Source: a bacterium (GTDB lineage Bacteria; Gemmatimonadota; Gemmatimonadetes; Longimicrobiales; RSA9). Taken from it: 64,000 bases of DNA. The notes below the pieces were generated by a model that saw only the letters and a program-made list of their open reading frames with translations, ran no database searches and was not told the origin of the DNA. Shown in pieces: positions 1-8,841 of this stretch; position 1 is the first letter of the stretch, and the number at the start of each line of letters is the position of its first letter. A program made the translations under genes and the position numbers. The stretch spans positions 62,001 to 126,000 of the forward strand of contig QGVH01000003.1 in assembly GCA_003242735.1 (NCBI GenBank). Reading direction: 5' to 3'.

Positions 1-9
1 AGTGAGTAG

Positions 10-645
10 AAGCCTTCAACGCCCGGCACATCCAAGGAATCGCGTCGTGTCCCGGCGACCGAATGGGACGTCCTGTGGAACGTCGGGGGAACGGTGGAGG
101 ACACGCTCCTCCTCGGTCCGGTCGACGGGGTCGCAGGCAAGGATGGCGTCTACGCCATCGATTTCCAAGCCCATCGTGTGGTCGCGTTGGATCGCCGGAG
201 TGGAACCCTCGCCTGGATCGCCGGCCGCGAGGGCGCCGGCCCGGGCGAGCTCAGGAACCCGATGGGAGCCGCTCTGGCGCCGGATGGGGACCTGCTGGTG
301 ATCGATTTCGGGAACGGCCGTGTGGTGCGATATCGGCCCGATGGGTCTCCGGTTTCGACGACGCCGGTGCCCGGGGTTCTGTCATCGCTATGCGCACTCG
401 GGGATGGCAGCATGCTCGGCGCTGCGAGTTCGGAGCCACCCATCGTGCGTATCTCGGAGAACGGCACAGTCCAAGAGAGGTACTCCTTGCCCTGGCAGAG
501 CACGGAGGTGGGAATCCCTTCGCTGCGCGTCTTGATGACGCCCCTGCCATCTCGAGACGGCTGTGTGGTCGCGGACGTGGTGACGCTCGACGGGGGAGAC
601 ACGCCGTCGCGCGGGCGGAGCTGGACGGCGGGCCGTTCGGGTGAC
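10..645 (+). pseudogene. 6-bladed beta-propeller protein fragment
   Basis: The frame reads like an NHL/6-bladed propeller protein. It has repeated blades of the form 'GVYAIDFQAHRVVALD', 'GREGAGPGELRNP' and 'DGDLLVIDFGNGRVVRY', about 200 residues in all. An in-frame stop at 7-9 blocks any N-terminal extension, and no convincing start or signal peptide is visible. After about position 600 the propeller pattern is lost and the frame becomes arginine- and serine-rich without blades. Full-length relatives usually have 330-400 residues, so this is probably a gene broken at both ends, or one with a frameshift near each end. The frame happens to stay open into the next gene, which has its own ribosome site and signal peptide, so I do not read it as a fusion. 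Confidence 0.5.
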
Positions 646-744
646 GGCTCGCGCGTGGGCCGTCCTCCTCCTTCGCACGCCTCTTGCGCTTGCGGGATCG
701 TTGCGCGGGCGTCGCTCGCCCCGCGCAGGGGAAGGAGGAGAGTG

Positions 745-1302
745 ATGCGGAAGATGACTCCCGCCGCGTGCACCGTCGCCGCGTTCCTGCTGGCGATGGT
801 CGCGGCTTGCGAGCCCCAGCCGCCGGACGAAACCGCGACGGGTGAAGCGCAGCCGGTCCCGCCGGCGTCCGAGGCGGCGCCCGGGCCGGCGGACACCGCC
901 GTCTCGCTCGATGTGCGGCAGAAGGAGGGGCTGGGCACGTACCTCACCGACGCGAGCGGCCGCTCGCTGTACCTGTTCCAGGGGGACACCGCGGTTGCGG
1001 GCGGCCAGCAGCGGGCCAGCACCTGTTACGACGAGTGTGCGCAGGCGTGGCCCCCGCTGCTGGTGGCCGGCGCGCCGGTGCCGGCGAACCCGGCGATCCG
1101 TGCCGAGATGATCGGCACGGTGGAACGGCGAGACGGGGCGCGGCAAGTGACGTACAACGGCTGGCCGCTGTACTACTACGCCCGCGACCTGAACCCCGGT
1201 GACACGAACGGACAGGACGTCGAGGGCTTCGGCGCCGAGTGGTACCTCGTCACGCCGGAGGGCGAGCCGCTCCGCCACGAGGGCGGCAACGACAGGCGGT
1301 AG
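745..1302 (+). CDS. Secreted-repeat lipoprotein (COG4315-like)
   Basis: Predicted lipoprotein of 185 residues. The start ATG is preceded by a strong AAGGAGGAG site. The N-terminus has a basic stretch, a hydrophobic core and a lipobox ending VAAC, followed by an acidic/proline-rich linker of about 35 residues. The folded part has two copies of the secreted-repeat pattern: 'LGTYLTDASGRSLYLFQGDT' with 'CYDECAQAWPPLL', then 'QVTYNGWPLYYYARDLNPGD' with 'GFGAEWYLV'. This is typical of the COG4315 family of Yx(FWY)xxD lipoproteins, whose function is unknown. It is probably anchored in the periplasm or on the cell surface. Family placement is firm; a role is not. Confidence 0.85.
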   Translation: MRKMTPAACTVAAFLLAMVAACEPQPPDETATGEAQPVPPASEAAPGPADTAVSLDVRQKEGLGTYLTDASGRSLYLFQGDTAVAGGQQRASTCYDECAQAWPPLLVAGAPVPANPAIRAEMIGTVERRDGARQVTYNGWPLYYYARDLNPGDTNGQDVEGFGAEWYLVTPEGEPLRHEGGNDRR

Positions 1303-1491
1303 GCGCGGCGCTGGGCGCATGAGCGGTGCGGTGGCCGACGGCGCGTATCGGGCCCGGGTGCGGCTGTGCCGCGCGGGTGTCGCGGAACATGTGGGCACCC
1401 GCCTGCGTAGGGGGGATGTCCGCCGTCGGCCGGCGGCTCCGCCGGCCGCGGAGGCGATGCTGTGACGCCCTCTCGTCGCCGGAGTCGAGCC

Positions 1492-2232
1492 ATGCGTGCG
1501 CCTGTCGCTCTCCTCATGGTTGCTTCGCTCTGCCTCCCCACGGCCGCCGCGGCGCAGATGTGGGGAGCACAGCCGGGTCAGACTGCCGCGGCGCCGGTCC
1601 GTGCGCAGGCGGGCGGCGCAGTGTTCGTGGCGCAGCCGGTGGGCGAGTTCGACGAGTACGTGGACGTGGGCTTCGGCCTGGGCGGCCACGTCCTGTTGCG
1701 GCTCGATCCGGCGGGTGTGATCGGGCTCCGGGTGGACGGCGGGTTCATCAACTACGGCCGCGAGAGCAAGAGGGTCTGCCTCAGCCAGACCGTCGGCTGT
1801 CGCATCCTCGTGGACCTCGTCACGAGCAACGACATCCTGTTCGGCACGATCGGCCCGCAGCTCGCCGTGCCGTCCGGCCCGGTGCGCCCGTACGTGAACG
1901 GCGGAATCGGCCTCTCGTACTTCGCGACGACGTCATCGGTCCGTGGCACGTCCAGCTCGGACGACGACTTCGCCCGCACCAAGAACTTCGATGACGTCAC
2001 CCTCGCCTGGGCCGCCGGCGGCGGGCTGTACATTCCGCTCCGGATCGGCTCGACCACGTTCGCCATCGACCTGGGCGCACGTTACCTGCTGAACGGCGAG
2101 GTGGAGTACCTGCGGGAGGGCGGCATCGAGGATCACCCGGACGGGAGCATCACGCTGCATCCGACGCGCAGCGATGCGAACCTGCTGGTCTGGAACATCG
2201 GCGTCTCGTTCGGGATCCCGGGCGGACGGTAG
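1492..2232 (+). CDS. Outer-membrane beta-barrel protein, OmpA/OmpW-like fold
   Basis: A protein of 246 residues with a clear Sec signal peptide ending at AAAAQ. The mature part alternates aromatic and glycine-rich strands: 'GFGLGGHVLLRL', 'VIGLRVDGGFINYG', 'VRPYVNGGIGLSYFAT', 'VTLAWAAGGGLYIPL' and 'FAIDLGARYLLNGEVEYL'. It ends 'NIGVSFGIPGGR', as is usual for small 8-stranded barrels. A GTG 30 bases upstream is in frame, but the ATG at 1492 directly begins the signal sequence and is preferred. Two cysteines in a loop ('CLSQTVGC') could form a disulfide. It is likely a structural or small-molecule barrel; no specific substrate can be read. Confidence 0.75.
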   Translation: MRAPVALLMVASLCLPTAAAAQMWGAQPGQTAAAPVRAQAGGAVFVAQPVGEFDEYVDVGFGLGGHVLLRLDPAGVIGLRVDGGFINYGRESKRVCLSQTVGCRILVDLVTSNDILFGTIGPQLAVPSGPVRPYVNGGIGLSYFATTSSVRGTSSSDDDFARTKNFDDVTLAWAAGGGLYIPLRIGSTTFAIDLGARYLLNGEVEYLREGGIEDHPDGSITLHPTRSDANLLVWNIGVSFGIPGGR

Positions 2233-2263
2233 CCCGGCGTCGCCCTGGACCCGGCCTCGCCGG

Positions 2264-2443
2264 CGCGGTGAACTTCCCGTCTCGCGCCGCTCCGATCGGG
2301 CGAGATGGAGCTTTGCCGCGTCCTGTGCGGCAAAGCTCCACGGCGTCGCCGCGAGCGGCGAGCACGTTGGAACTTGACCGCGTCCGGCGCGGCGAACTTC
2401 CGCCGCAACGGCGGAGAGCGGCGCGAAAGCGGAACTTTGCCGC
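2264..2443 (+). repeat. Cluster of small inverted repeats, consensus GGAACTTTGCCGC
   Basis: Six related 12-15 base units lie within 180 bases in alternating orientation: 2264-2277, 2306-2319, 2327-2340, 2368-2381, 2389-2400 and 2429-2443. Units two and three form a perfect 14-bp stem (TGGAGCTTTGCCGC and its complement) with a 7-base loop at 2320-2326. Units four and five form a second, imperfect stem with another 7-base spacer, GTCCGGC. There is no U-tract, so this resembles a REP-type palindrome cluster more than a terminator. It fills the gap between two plus-strand genes (2233-2615). Confidence 0.6.
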
Positions 2444-2615
2444 GGCCCGGGGCGAGGGAGCGTGCCCAGGACCGCCCCGGAAGGGAAGGCCGCTGGCGGA
2501 CTCGGGGCACAGGCCGCGGGTGACCGCACCGGGCTCCGGGCGGCGACAGGCCGGCACCCGACGAGCGACGGACGCCGGTCCGCACGATCGGAGGCCGAAG
2601 GTGTAGCCCCTCGGT

Positions 2616-3830
2616 ATGAGACCCGAACCCGACGTTCCCCCCGCGCGCAGGCCCGCACATGCCCGTCTGCCTTACCCGGCACGCGGCCCACGTCTGATCC
2701 GGCACCTGGATGCGGGCAGCTTCTTCGAGGACTTCCTGATCTCCGCGATCACGGCGATCCTCGGCATCCGCGCGTTTCTGCACCTGACCGGCTACCCGCA
2801 GGTGGGCGGCGCGGACCTGCACATCGCCCACATGCTGTGGGGCGGGCTGCTCATGGCCGTGGCGATCCTGCTGCTGTTCGGCTTCATCGGCCGACCGGTG
2901 AAGGTGGTCGCCTCGATCATCGGGGGGCTGGGGTTCGGCACCTTCATCGACGAGCTGGGCAAGTTCGTCACGCGGGACAACAACTACTTCTTCGAGCCGA
3001 CGTTCGCGCTGATCTACGTCGTCTTCGTCCTGATGTACGTCTCGTTCCGTGCCGTCCAGGTACGGCCGCCGGCGCCGCAGGAGCTGGTGGCGAACGCGCT
3101 GGAGATCGCGCAGGAGGCGGTGCGGGGCCATCTGGACCCTTCGGAGCGCGAGCGGGCGCTTGACCTGCTGGAGGCGGCCGGGCGGGAGGCGCCGCTCGCC
3201 GAGGTGCTTGCCGAGGCGCTGCGAACACAGCCGGCGACGGCGGAAGCGGAGCTCCACCCGCTGGCGCGGATCAAGGGCCTCGTGCGCGATGTGTACCGTC
3301 ACCTCGCCGCGCAGGCCTGGTTCACGCACGCGGTGATCGCGTTCTTCATCGGCTACTCCATCGCGATGCTGGTGAAGGCGCTGGTGAACCTGCGGGAGGC
3401 CGCGCCGCTGCTGCTGATCCTGATCGCGGCGCTGGTCGTGATCCCGGGGATCCTGCGCCGGTTGACCGGCTCGGCGCTCCGGCGCGCGCTGGTGGTGGCC
3501 ACGCTCCTGGCGGTGGCGATCGTGCCCGGCCTCCTCATCACCGGGCCGAGCCTGCCCGGCCTCACGTGGCCCCAGTGGGGCGAGCTGATCTTTTCCGTCA
3601 TCCCTGCGCTGCTGGTGGTGGCGGGCGTGGTGCGCATGCGGGAGTCGCGCCTCGATGCGTACCGGATGTTCGAGCGCGCGGTGCTGATCCTGATCTTCGT
3701 GACGCAGTTCTTCGCGTTCTACCAGCAGCAGCTCGGCGCGATGGCGGGCCTGCTGCTCAACATCCTGGTGCTGGCGGTGCTGCGGACGATGCTGCGGCAG
3801 GAGGCGCGGCTGGAGCACCTGGTCGAATGA
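2616..3830 (+). CDS. Polytopic membrane protein of unknown function
   Basis: A protein of 404 residues. After a proline-rich cytoplasmic start of about 35 residues come several hydrophobic helices ('FLISAITAILGIRAFLHLTGY', 'MLWGGLLMAVAILLLFGFIG', 'VVASIIGGLGFGTFIDELGKFV', 'ALIYVVFVLMYVSF'). A soluble alpha-helical stretch follows (about residues 150-240, charged, ERALDLLEAAGREA). At least six more membrane segments run to the C-terminus. The segment around FGTFIDELGKFVTRDNNYFF looks strongly constrained and is probably functional, with charged residues at a membrane boundary. I do not recognise the family well enough to name a function. No operon partner is evident. Confidence 0.75.
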   Translation: MRPEPDVPPARRPAHARLPYPARGPRLIRHLDAGSFFEDFLISAITAILGIRAFLHLTGYPQVGGADLHIAHMLWGGLLMAVAILLLFGFIGRPVKVVASIIGGLGFGTFIDELGKFVTRDNNYFFEPTFALIYVVFVLMYVSFRAVQVRPPAPQELVANALEIAQEAVRGHLDPSERERALDLLEAAGREAPLAEVLAEALRTQPATAEAELHPLARIKGLVRDVYRHLAAQAWFTHAVIAFFIGYSIAMLVKALVNLREAAPLLLILIAALVVIPGILRRLTGSALRRALVVATLLAVAIVPGLLITGPSLPGLTWPQWGELIFSVIPALLVVAGVVRMRESRLDAYRMFERAVLILIFVTQFFAFYQQQLGAMAGLLLNILVLAVLRTMLRQEARLEHLVE

Positions 3831-3914
3831 GCCGGGCCGCTCGAGCGACGGCACGCCGGCCGCGCCGGCGGCCGCACGCTGGTCGCGTCACGGCCGCCGG
3901 CAGACCGAGGGCGC

Positions 3915-5600
3915 TCACACGGCCGTGAGATCCGCGGTGGGCAGGAAACGCGGTGGTCGCCTTGCCTGGAGCGTCTGCTCGAGCGCGTAGGCCAGCCGGA
4001 TCAACGTCGGCTCGCTCCACGCCGTGCCGATGAACGAGATGCCCACGGGCAGGCCGAACACGTAGCCGGCCGGGATCGTGATGCTCGGGTAGCCGGCGAC
4101 GGCCGCGGGCTGAGAGCTGCCGCCCAGGTAGTGGTCCCCGTTGACCAGGTCGATGGTCCACGGCGGGCTCCCGGTGGGCGCCACGATGGCGTCCAACCGG
4201 TGCTCGCGCAACACGGCGTCGATCCCCTCCTCGCGCGAGAGCCGGCGGTTCTTCTCGAGGGCGTCCAGGTATTCCTTCTCGGTGAGCGGCCCTTTCTCCT
4301 GCGCCATGTAGAAGATCTCCTGGCCGAAGTAGGGCATCTCACGCGCGCGGTTGCGCTCGTTGAACTCGATGATGTCCGCCAGCGTGCGGACGGGCGCGTT
4401 CGGGCCGAGCGAGGCGAGGTAGGCGTTGAGGTCGGCCTTGAACTCGTAGAGCAGGACCGTGTATTCCGAATCGTCGTACTCGCCCACGTGGGGGATGTCG
4501 GCCGGGTCGATGATCTCGGCGCCTTCACGGCGCATTGCCTCGATCGCCTCCTCGACGATCGCGTCCGCGGCCGGGCTGTAGCCGAAGAAGCGGTTGCGCG
4601 CGACGCCGATCCGCGCGCCGCGCAGGCCGCGCGGATCGAGGAAGCGGGTGTAATCAATGGGAGGACGGCCGCGCAGGGGCGTCGTCGCCTCGTCGTTGGG
4701 ATCCGGCCCTGCCATCGCGGTGAGCAGGATCGCGGCGTCCGTCACCGTGCGCGCCATGGGGCCTGCGGTGTCCTGGCTGTGCGCGATGGGGATGATGCCG
4801 CTGCGGCTGACCAGGCCGATGGTGGGCTTGATGCCGACGAGCGAGTTCGCGTTGGACGGGCAGACGATGGAGCCGTCCGTCTCGGTGCCGACGCCGACGG
4901 CCGCGTAGTTCGCGGCGATCGCGCCGCCGGTTCCGGAGCTCGAGCCGCAGGGTGAGCGGTCGAGGGCGTAGGGGTTCTTGCCCTGGCCGCCGCGTGCGCA
5001 CCAGCCGCTGGACGACCGCGTGGACCGGAAGTTGGCCCACTCGCTGAGGCTTGCCTTGCCGAGCAGGATCGCGCCCGCCTCCCGCAGCCGCGTGACGATG
5101 TGAGCGTCGCGCGGCGGGATCGAGCCCTCGAGGGCGAGCGACCCCGCCGTCGTCGTCATGCGGTCGTGGGTGTCGATGTTGTCCTTGAGCAGGACGGGGA
5201 TGCCGTGGAGCGGCCCGCGCACCCGACCTGCGCGGCGCTCGGCGTCGAGCCGCTCCGCGATCTCGAGCGCGTCCGGGTTGATCTCGAGCACGTGGCGCAG
5301 CTCGGGGCCCCGCCGGTCGAGCGCCTCGATGCGGCGGATGTAGAGCTCAGTGATGGCGCGGGCGGTGTAGCGGCCCTCGCGCATCCACTCCTGGAGCTGT
5401 GCGATCGTGGCCTCTTCGAGCTCGAACGGCTCGGGCTGCCACGCGCGGGCCGGGGCGGCGCCCCGCCCTTCGAAGCCTTCGCCGCGGCCGGATGAAGCGT
5501 GCAGGGCGCCCGGCGCGGCGGCGGCCAGCGCGGCGCCGGCGGCGGTGTGGCGGAGGAAGTCGCGGCGGTCCATGCCGTGGCGTACGGGATCCTGGCTCAT
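3915..5600 (-). CDS. Tat-exported amidase signature family protein
   Basis: A protein of 561 residues that hydrolyses a carboxamide bond; the substrate is unknown. The start at 5600 is chosen because AAAGGAG lies just upstream. An in-frame ATG ten codons earlier has no such site. Residues 10-35 form a twin-arginine signal (DRRDFLRHTAAGAALAA). The Ser-cisSer-Lys triad is visible: Lys in VLLKDNID near residue 139, the Gly/Ser-rich loop CGSSSGTGG near 218-226, and the nucleophile Ser in TETDGSIVCP near 244. The layout and length fit secreted amidases related to GatA. It is divergently transcribed from the M50-like gene. A role in peptide or nitrogen scavenging outside the cytoplasm is an inference. 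Confidence 0.92.
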   Translation of the reverse strand: MSQDPVRHGMDRRDFLRHTAAGAALAAAAPGALHASSGRGEGFEGRGAAPARAWQPEPFELEEATIAQLQEWMREGRYTARAITELYIRRIEALDRRGPELRHVLEINPDALEIAERLDAERRAGRVRGPLHGIPVLLKDNIDTHDRMTTTAGSLALEGSIPPRDAHIVTRLREAGAILLGKASLSEWANFRSTRSSSGWCARGGQGKNPYALDRSPCGSSSGTGGAIAANYAAVGVGTETDGSIVCPSNANSLVGIKPTIGLVSRSGIIPIAHSQDTAGPMARTVTDAAILLTAMAGPDPNDEATTPLRGRPPIDYTRFLDPRGLRGARIGVARNRFFGYSPAADAIVEEAIEAMRREGAEIIDPADIPHVGEYDDSEYTVLLYEFKADLNAYLASLGPNAPVRTLADIIEFNERNRAREMPYFGQEIFYMAQEKGPLTEKEYLDALEKNRRLSREEGIDAVLREHRLDAIVAPTGSPPWTIDLVNGDHYLGGSSQPAAVAGYPSITIPAGYVFGLPVGISFIGTAWSEPTLIRLAYALEQTLQARRPPRFLPTADLTAV

Positions 5601-5754
5601 GCACGGCTCCTTTCTCCAGTCGCGGGGCATAGCCTAAGCGTTCGCGACGGCGCGCGAAAGGAGCGGGAGCGACGTTCGACCGCTTCCGCGCCAGGAGCCC
5701 GAGCGCCATTTTGCCGCCCCGGCGAGAACCCGGCAGATCGGAAACGGATTCCAG

Positions 5755-5764
5755 AAAAGGAGGT
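5755..5764 (+). promoter_or_regulatory. Shine-Dalgarno site deciding a TTG start
   Basis: The sequence AAAAGGAGGT lies 8 bases before TTG at 5773. The nearby ATG at 5765 opens only a three-codon frame (ATG AAG GAT TGA). The near-perfect match to the anti-Shine-Dalgarno and its spacing therefore point to TTG as the start of the metalloprotease gene. Confidence 0.6.
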
Positions 5765-5772
5765 ATGAAGGA

Positions 5773-6555
5773 TTGAGCGCGCATCGGTCCAGGCGCGCGG
5801 CGCGCCCGCGGCCGGCTGCGCGGACGGCCCAGCGCCGGTCCGGCAGAGCGGCGCGGTCGCGGTCGGGGAAACGGGCCAGCCGGCTCCGCCCTTCCACCAG
5901 GCGACGACTGCGTCTCACCGCCGCGTTCGCCGCGTACTTCGCGGCGCTGTGGCTGCTGTGGGAGACGCCGGTCGTCTACCCGCTCAAAGTGTTCGTCGTG
6001 CTGCTGCACGAGATCAGCCACGGCCTCGCCGCGCTGGCGACCGGCGGAGCCGTGCAGCGGATCGTGCTGGGCATGGACGAAGGCGGCGCGACCTACGCGG
6101 CGGGCGGCAACGTCTTCGTCGTGCTCTCGGCGGGCTACCTCGGCAGTCTGGCGTGGGGGCTGGCGCTGCTCCTGGCCTCGCAGGCGCGCGCGCCGCGCCT
6201 GCGGCTGGCGGCTGGCGCCCTGGGCGCGCTGCTGCTCGTGATGGCCGCGCTGTACGTGCGCAACGTCTTCGGCATTGGGTTCACCGTGGCGTTCGGCGCG
6301 GCGCTGCTCCTGGCGTCGCGACGGCTGAGCCCGGCTCTGCTCTCACGGGTGCTGACCGTGCTCGGGCTGACCAGCGCGCTGTACGCCGTGCTGGACATCC
6401 GGAGCGACGTGCTGGAACGGCCGTACCTCGAGTCGGACGCACGGCTGCTCGCGGAGCTCACCGGTGTGCCGACAGTGGCGTGGGGCGTGCTGTGGCTGGC
6501 AGTGGCGCTGGCCGCGTGCTGGCTGACCATGCGCAGACTCTACCAGCGGGCGTGA
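5773..6555 (+). CDS. M50B-like membrane zinc metalloprotease
   Basis: A protein of 260 residues with a TTG start supported by a perfect ribosome site. About 48 residues at the N-terminus are very arginine/serine-rich. The first membrane helix then leads into the zinc motif HEISHG (HExxH) in 'FVVLLHEISHGLAALATGG'. This is followed by 'GGNVFVVLSAGYLGSLAWGLALLL', the pattern of the Peptidase_M50B-like family. Four to five further hydrophobic helices follow. Relatives are often annotated as M50 family peptidases, but their substrates are unknown. The catalytic Asp of classical site-2 proteases is not obvious; 'AVLDIRSDVL' is a candidate. The gene stands alone between a divergent amidase gene and the ZIP gene downstream. 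Confidence 0.75.
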   Translation: MSAHRSRRAARPRPAARTAQRRSGRAARSRSGKRASRLRPSTRRRLRLTAAFAAYFAALWLLWETPVVYPLKVFVVLLHEISHGLAALATGGAVQRIVLGMDEGGATYAAGGNVFVVLSAGYLGSLAWGLALLLASQARAPRLRLAAGALGALLLVMAALYVRNVFGIGFTVAFGAALLLASRRLSPALLSRVLTVLGLTSALYAVLDIRSDVLERPYLESDARLLAELTGVPTVAWGVLWLAVALAACWLTMRRLYQRA

Positions 6556-6685
6556 CGGGCGGTCACTGGCGAGAGAGCCCGTGCGCCGCGAGGGCGGCGC
6601 ATCACGCCGGACGACGACGTTCGTGAACGAGGCGTAGGACCCCTTGGCCGCGTCGTTTGCGGCGTTCCCGATCCAGGACGTGACG

Positions 6686-7504
6686 ATGCTCGAGTGGTTC
6701 AGCGGACTGGGACCCGTAATGCAAGCGCTGCTGGCCGGCAGCTTCACGTGGCTGGTGACGGCAGTCGGCGCGGCGAGCGTGATCCTGACCAACCGCATGT
6801 CGCGGGCGCTGCTGGACTCGATGCTCGGCTTCGCGGCGGGCGTCATGCTCTCGGCGAGCTTCTGGTCGCTCCTGGCGCCGGCGACCGAGCTGGCGGAGGC
6901 GCAGGGGACACCGGCGTGGCTGCCCGCGACCGTCGGCTTCCTCCTCGGGGCCGCGGCGCTGTGGTTGACCGACCAGCTCCTGCCGCACCTCCATCCGCTC
7001 CTGCCCATGGCGCGGGCGGAGGGGATCCAGACGACGTGGCAGCGGATCACGCTCCTCGTGCTTGCGATCACGATCCACAACATCCCCGAGGGGCTCGCGG
7101 TGGGTGTGGCGTTCGGCGCGGCGGCGCTGGACCCGGCCAACGGCAGCGAGCTGCTCGCCGGCGCGATCGCGCTGGCGTTCGGCATCGCGCTGCAGAACTT
7201 CCCGGAAGGGATCGCGGTCTCGATGCCGCTGCGCCAGGCGGGCGCATCTCGCGCCGGCAGCTTCATGTACGGGCAGCTCTCGGCGCTCGTGGAGCCGTTC
7301 GCCGCCGTGCTCGGCGCGGCGGCCGTCATGGCGGTCGCACCGATCCTGCCCTACGCGCTGGCCTTTGCCGCGGGCGCCATGGTTTACGTGGTGGTCGAGG
7401 AGCTGATCCCCGAGGCGCAGCAGAGCGGCCACACGGACCTCGCCACCACGGCCATCATCGTGGGGTTCGCGGTGATGATGCTGCTGGACGTGGCGTTGGG
7501 GTGA
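6686..7504 (+). CDS. ZIP family divalent metal transporter
   Basis: A protein of 272 residues predicted to move zinc or other divalent metals across the inner membrane. It has about eight hydrophobic helices and the two ZIP signature metal-site helices: '[17 protein letters not shown]' (TM4) and '[17 protein letters not shown]' (TM5). A '[16 protein letters not shown]' helix follows, as in GufA-type members. The start at 6686 is preferred because family members begin M-x-EW....P..QAL...FTW. In-frame TTG at 6644 would add 14 residues with no family pattern. No metal-responsive regulator is adjacent. Confidence 0.9.
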   Translation: MLEWFSGLGPVMQALLAGSFTWLVTAVGAASVILTNRMSRALLDSMLGFAAGVMLSASFWSLLAPATELAEAQGTPAWLPATVGFLLGAAALWLTDQLLPHLHPLLPMARAEGIQTTWQRITLLVLAITIHNIPEGLAVGVAFGAAALDPANGSELLAGAIALAFGIALQNFPEGIAVSMPLRQAGASRAGSFMYGQLSALVEPFAAVLGAAAVMAVAPILPYALAFAAGAMVYVVVEELIPEAQQSGHTDLATTAIIVGFAVMMLLDVALG

Positions 7505-7523
7505 GGGGAGCGGAGCCCAGACA

Positions 7524-7927
7524 TCAGGCACCCTTGTTCTTCGCGTCCCAGGGCTTCGGCTCCCGCAGCCCGACCTCGTTGCCCTCGGGGTCGATGATCC
7601 ACGCGAACGTGCGGGCATCGTGCGATTCCGGGCCCTCGCGGACCTCGACCCCGGCCGCCCGGAGGTCCGTCAGGAGGCCGTCCGGGTCATCGACCCGGTA
7701 GTCGATCATGAAGGGCGCGTCGCTGGGCGCGAACCCGTCGGTGTCCCGCTCCGCAACGTGCCAGACCGTAATGCCTCCGCCTTCGGCCCGGTCCTCAGTC
7801 CAACGCCGGATGGCGCCGTCCCACGGCCTCAGCCGCATCCCTCGGTGCTTCAGGTATCATTCCACCAGCGCCTCGTGGTCTCCTTGCCCTTGAAGAACGC
7901 GCCGCCGATGCCGGTCACCCGCGCCAT
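7524..7927 (-). pseudogene. VOC/glyoxalase-like protein, broken by frameshift and nonsense mutation
   Basis: Read together, two minus-strand frames make one VOC (glyoxalase/bleomycin resistance) domain. The first frame starts at 7927 with 'MARVTGIGGAFFKGK' and soon runs into a stop. The second resumes as 'YLKHRGMRLRPWDG', then 'VWHVAERDTDGFAP' and 'FAWIIDPEGNEVGLREP'. Two lesions are visible: an apparent 2-base insertion (GA/AG) after the GGCAAG codons, and TGA where the family has Trp ('EWYL'). Removing 2 bases from the 404 leaves 402, exactly 134 codons, the usual length of this family. The gene is therefore recently inactivated, unless both are sequencing errors. Confidence 0.75.
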
Positions 7928-7985
7928 CCTGTCGGCGCGTGGATCGAGTATGCGTGTCGCAGTCCGCAGTTCGGTGCGTCGAAGC

Positions 7986-8401
7986 TCAGTACTCGGTGCG
8001 GATCGCGCGGATCGAGTCCGGCTGGAACTCATTGTCGGAGAGCCGCACGAGGTGCCACCAGTACGCGATGACCTCGTGAGGCTCCCCTGCGCGGACGATG
8101 TCGCGTTTGGCGATCCGTTTCGACTCACCCGGCTGGATTGTTGGGCAGTGGGCGGCCGCGCACGGTACCCAGAGCGCCCGAGCCGCAAGAGACGCGTCGA
8201 GAAGTTCGTAGACGATCGGTAGGGACCGCCGATTCACAGGAGTACGACGTGATCGGCTTCGGCCATGAACACGACATCGTCGGTGCTCTCGATCGTTGCG
8301 GCGTCCATGTCTTCTGAGCTCGGGACGCTCATGGGATCAGCGGCGCAAGCCGCGAGTCCGAGTAGCACAGCCAGCGTCAGATGATGGGTCGCATTCCTCA
8401 T
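7986..8401 (-). pseudogene. Small lipoprotein split by a frameshift
   Basis: The gene starts at 8401 behind GGGAGG with a lipoprotein signal ('LTLAVLLGLAACAAD', lipobox LAAC). The first frame stops at 8234. A second frame, overlapping by four bases (GTGA at 8234-8237), continues 'SLPIVYELLDASLAA', 'WVPCAAAHCPTIQPGES' and 'IAYWWHLVRL' to 7986. The total of 416 bases needs a +1 correction to give one reading frame of 139 codons. The second part has no signal or ribosome site of its own, which favours one broken gene over two coupled genes. The two cysteines flanking CAAAHC are likely a disulfide or metal pair. Function unknown. Confidence 0.55.
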
Positions 8402-8557
8402 AGGGCGCCTCCCGTGAGATCCGTCCGGCTCGATGATCCGACGACTCTCTCGGACCAGCACACATGCGGGACACGATACACTCTGATCATCACACGTATC
8501 GGCTCATGTCGCGGCCCAAACCCGACGATGAGGTGAGCGATCTCGCGGGCATTCGGC

Positions 8558-8833
8558 TCAGGGCTGCGAGTCTGGCGCGTTCAGGAGAACGAAGCCGAAC
8601 TCCTCCGCGAAGTCGCGGGCACAGTCGGCGCAGATCCAGCGGTAGCGATCGGGCGTCGCGTAGCCGGCCCGCAGCACGTCGGGCGCATCGTAGTCCGCGA
8701 ACCTCGCCCAGCGAGACTCGCAGTGGTCGTGATCCCAGTCTGGACCGGGAGCACGGTATTCCGTCCACTCGTGGCGTGCCCCTCGCAGGTATCGCTCCTG
8801 GCCCTGTCTCCGCCAGTCGTTCGGGGCCACCAT
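8558..8833 (-). CDS. Small conserved protein with HDHC and CxxC motifs
   Basis: A protein of 91 residues with a compact, charged composition. It carries 'WDHDHCESRWARF' in the middle and 'RYRWICADCARDFAEEFGF' near the C-terminus. Together these look like a zinc-binding pair of HDHCxxC and CxxC knuckles seen in small conserved proteins of unknown function. Here the expected second cysteine after HDHC appears to be Arg, so one ligand is missing. The start is the ATG at 8833. It sits inside a zone of decayed genes, so it could itself be degenerating, but the frame is intact. Confidence 0.55.
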   Translation of the reverse strand: MVAPNDWRRQGQERYLRGARHEWTEYRAPGPDWDHDHCESRWARFADYDAPDVLRAGYATPDRYRWICADCARDFAEEFGFVLLNAPDSQP

Positions 8834-8841
8834 GCGTTCAC

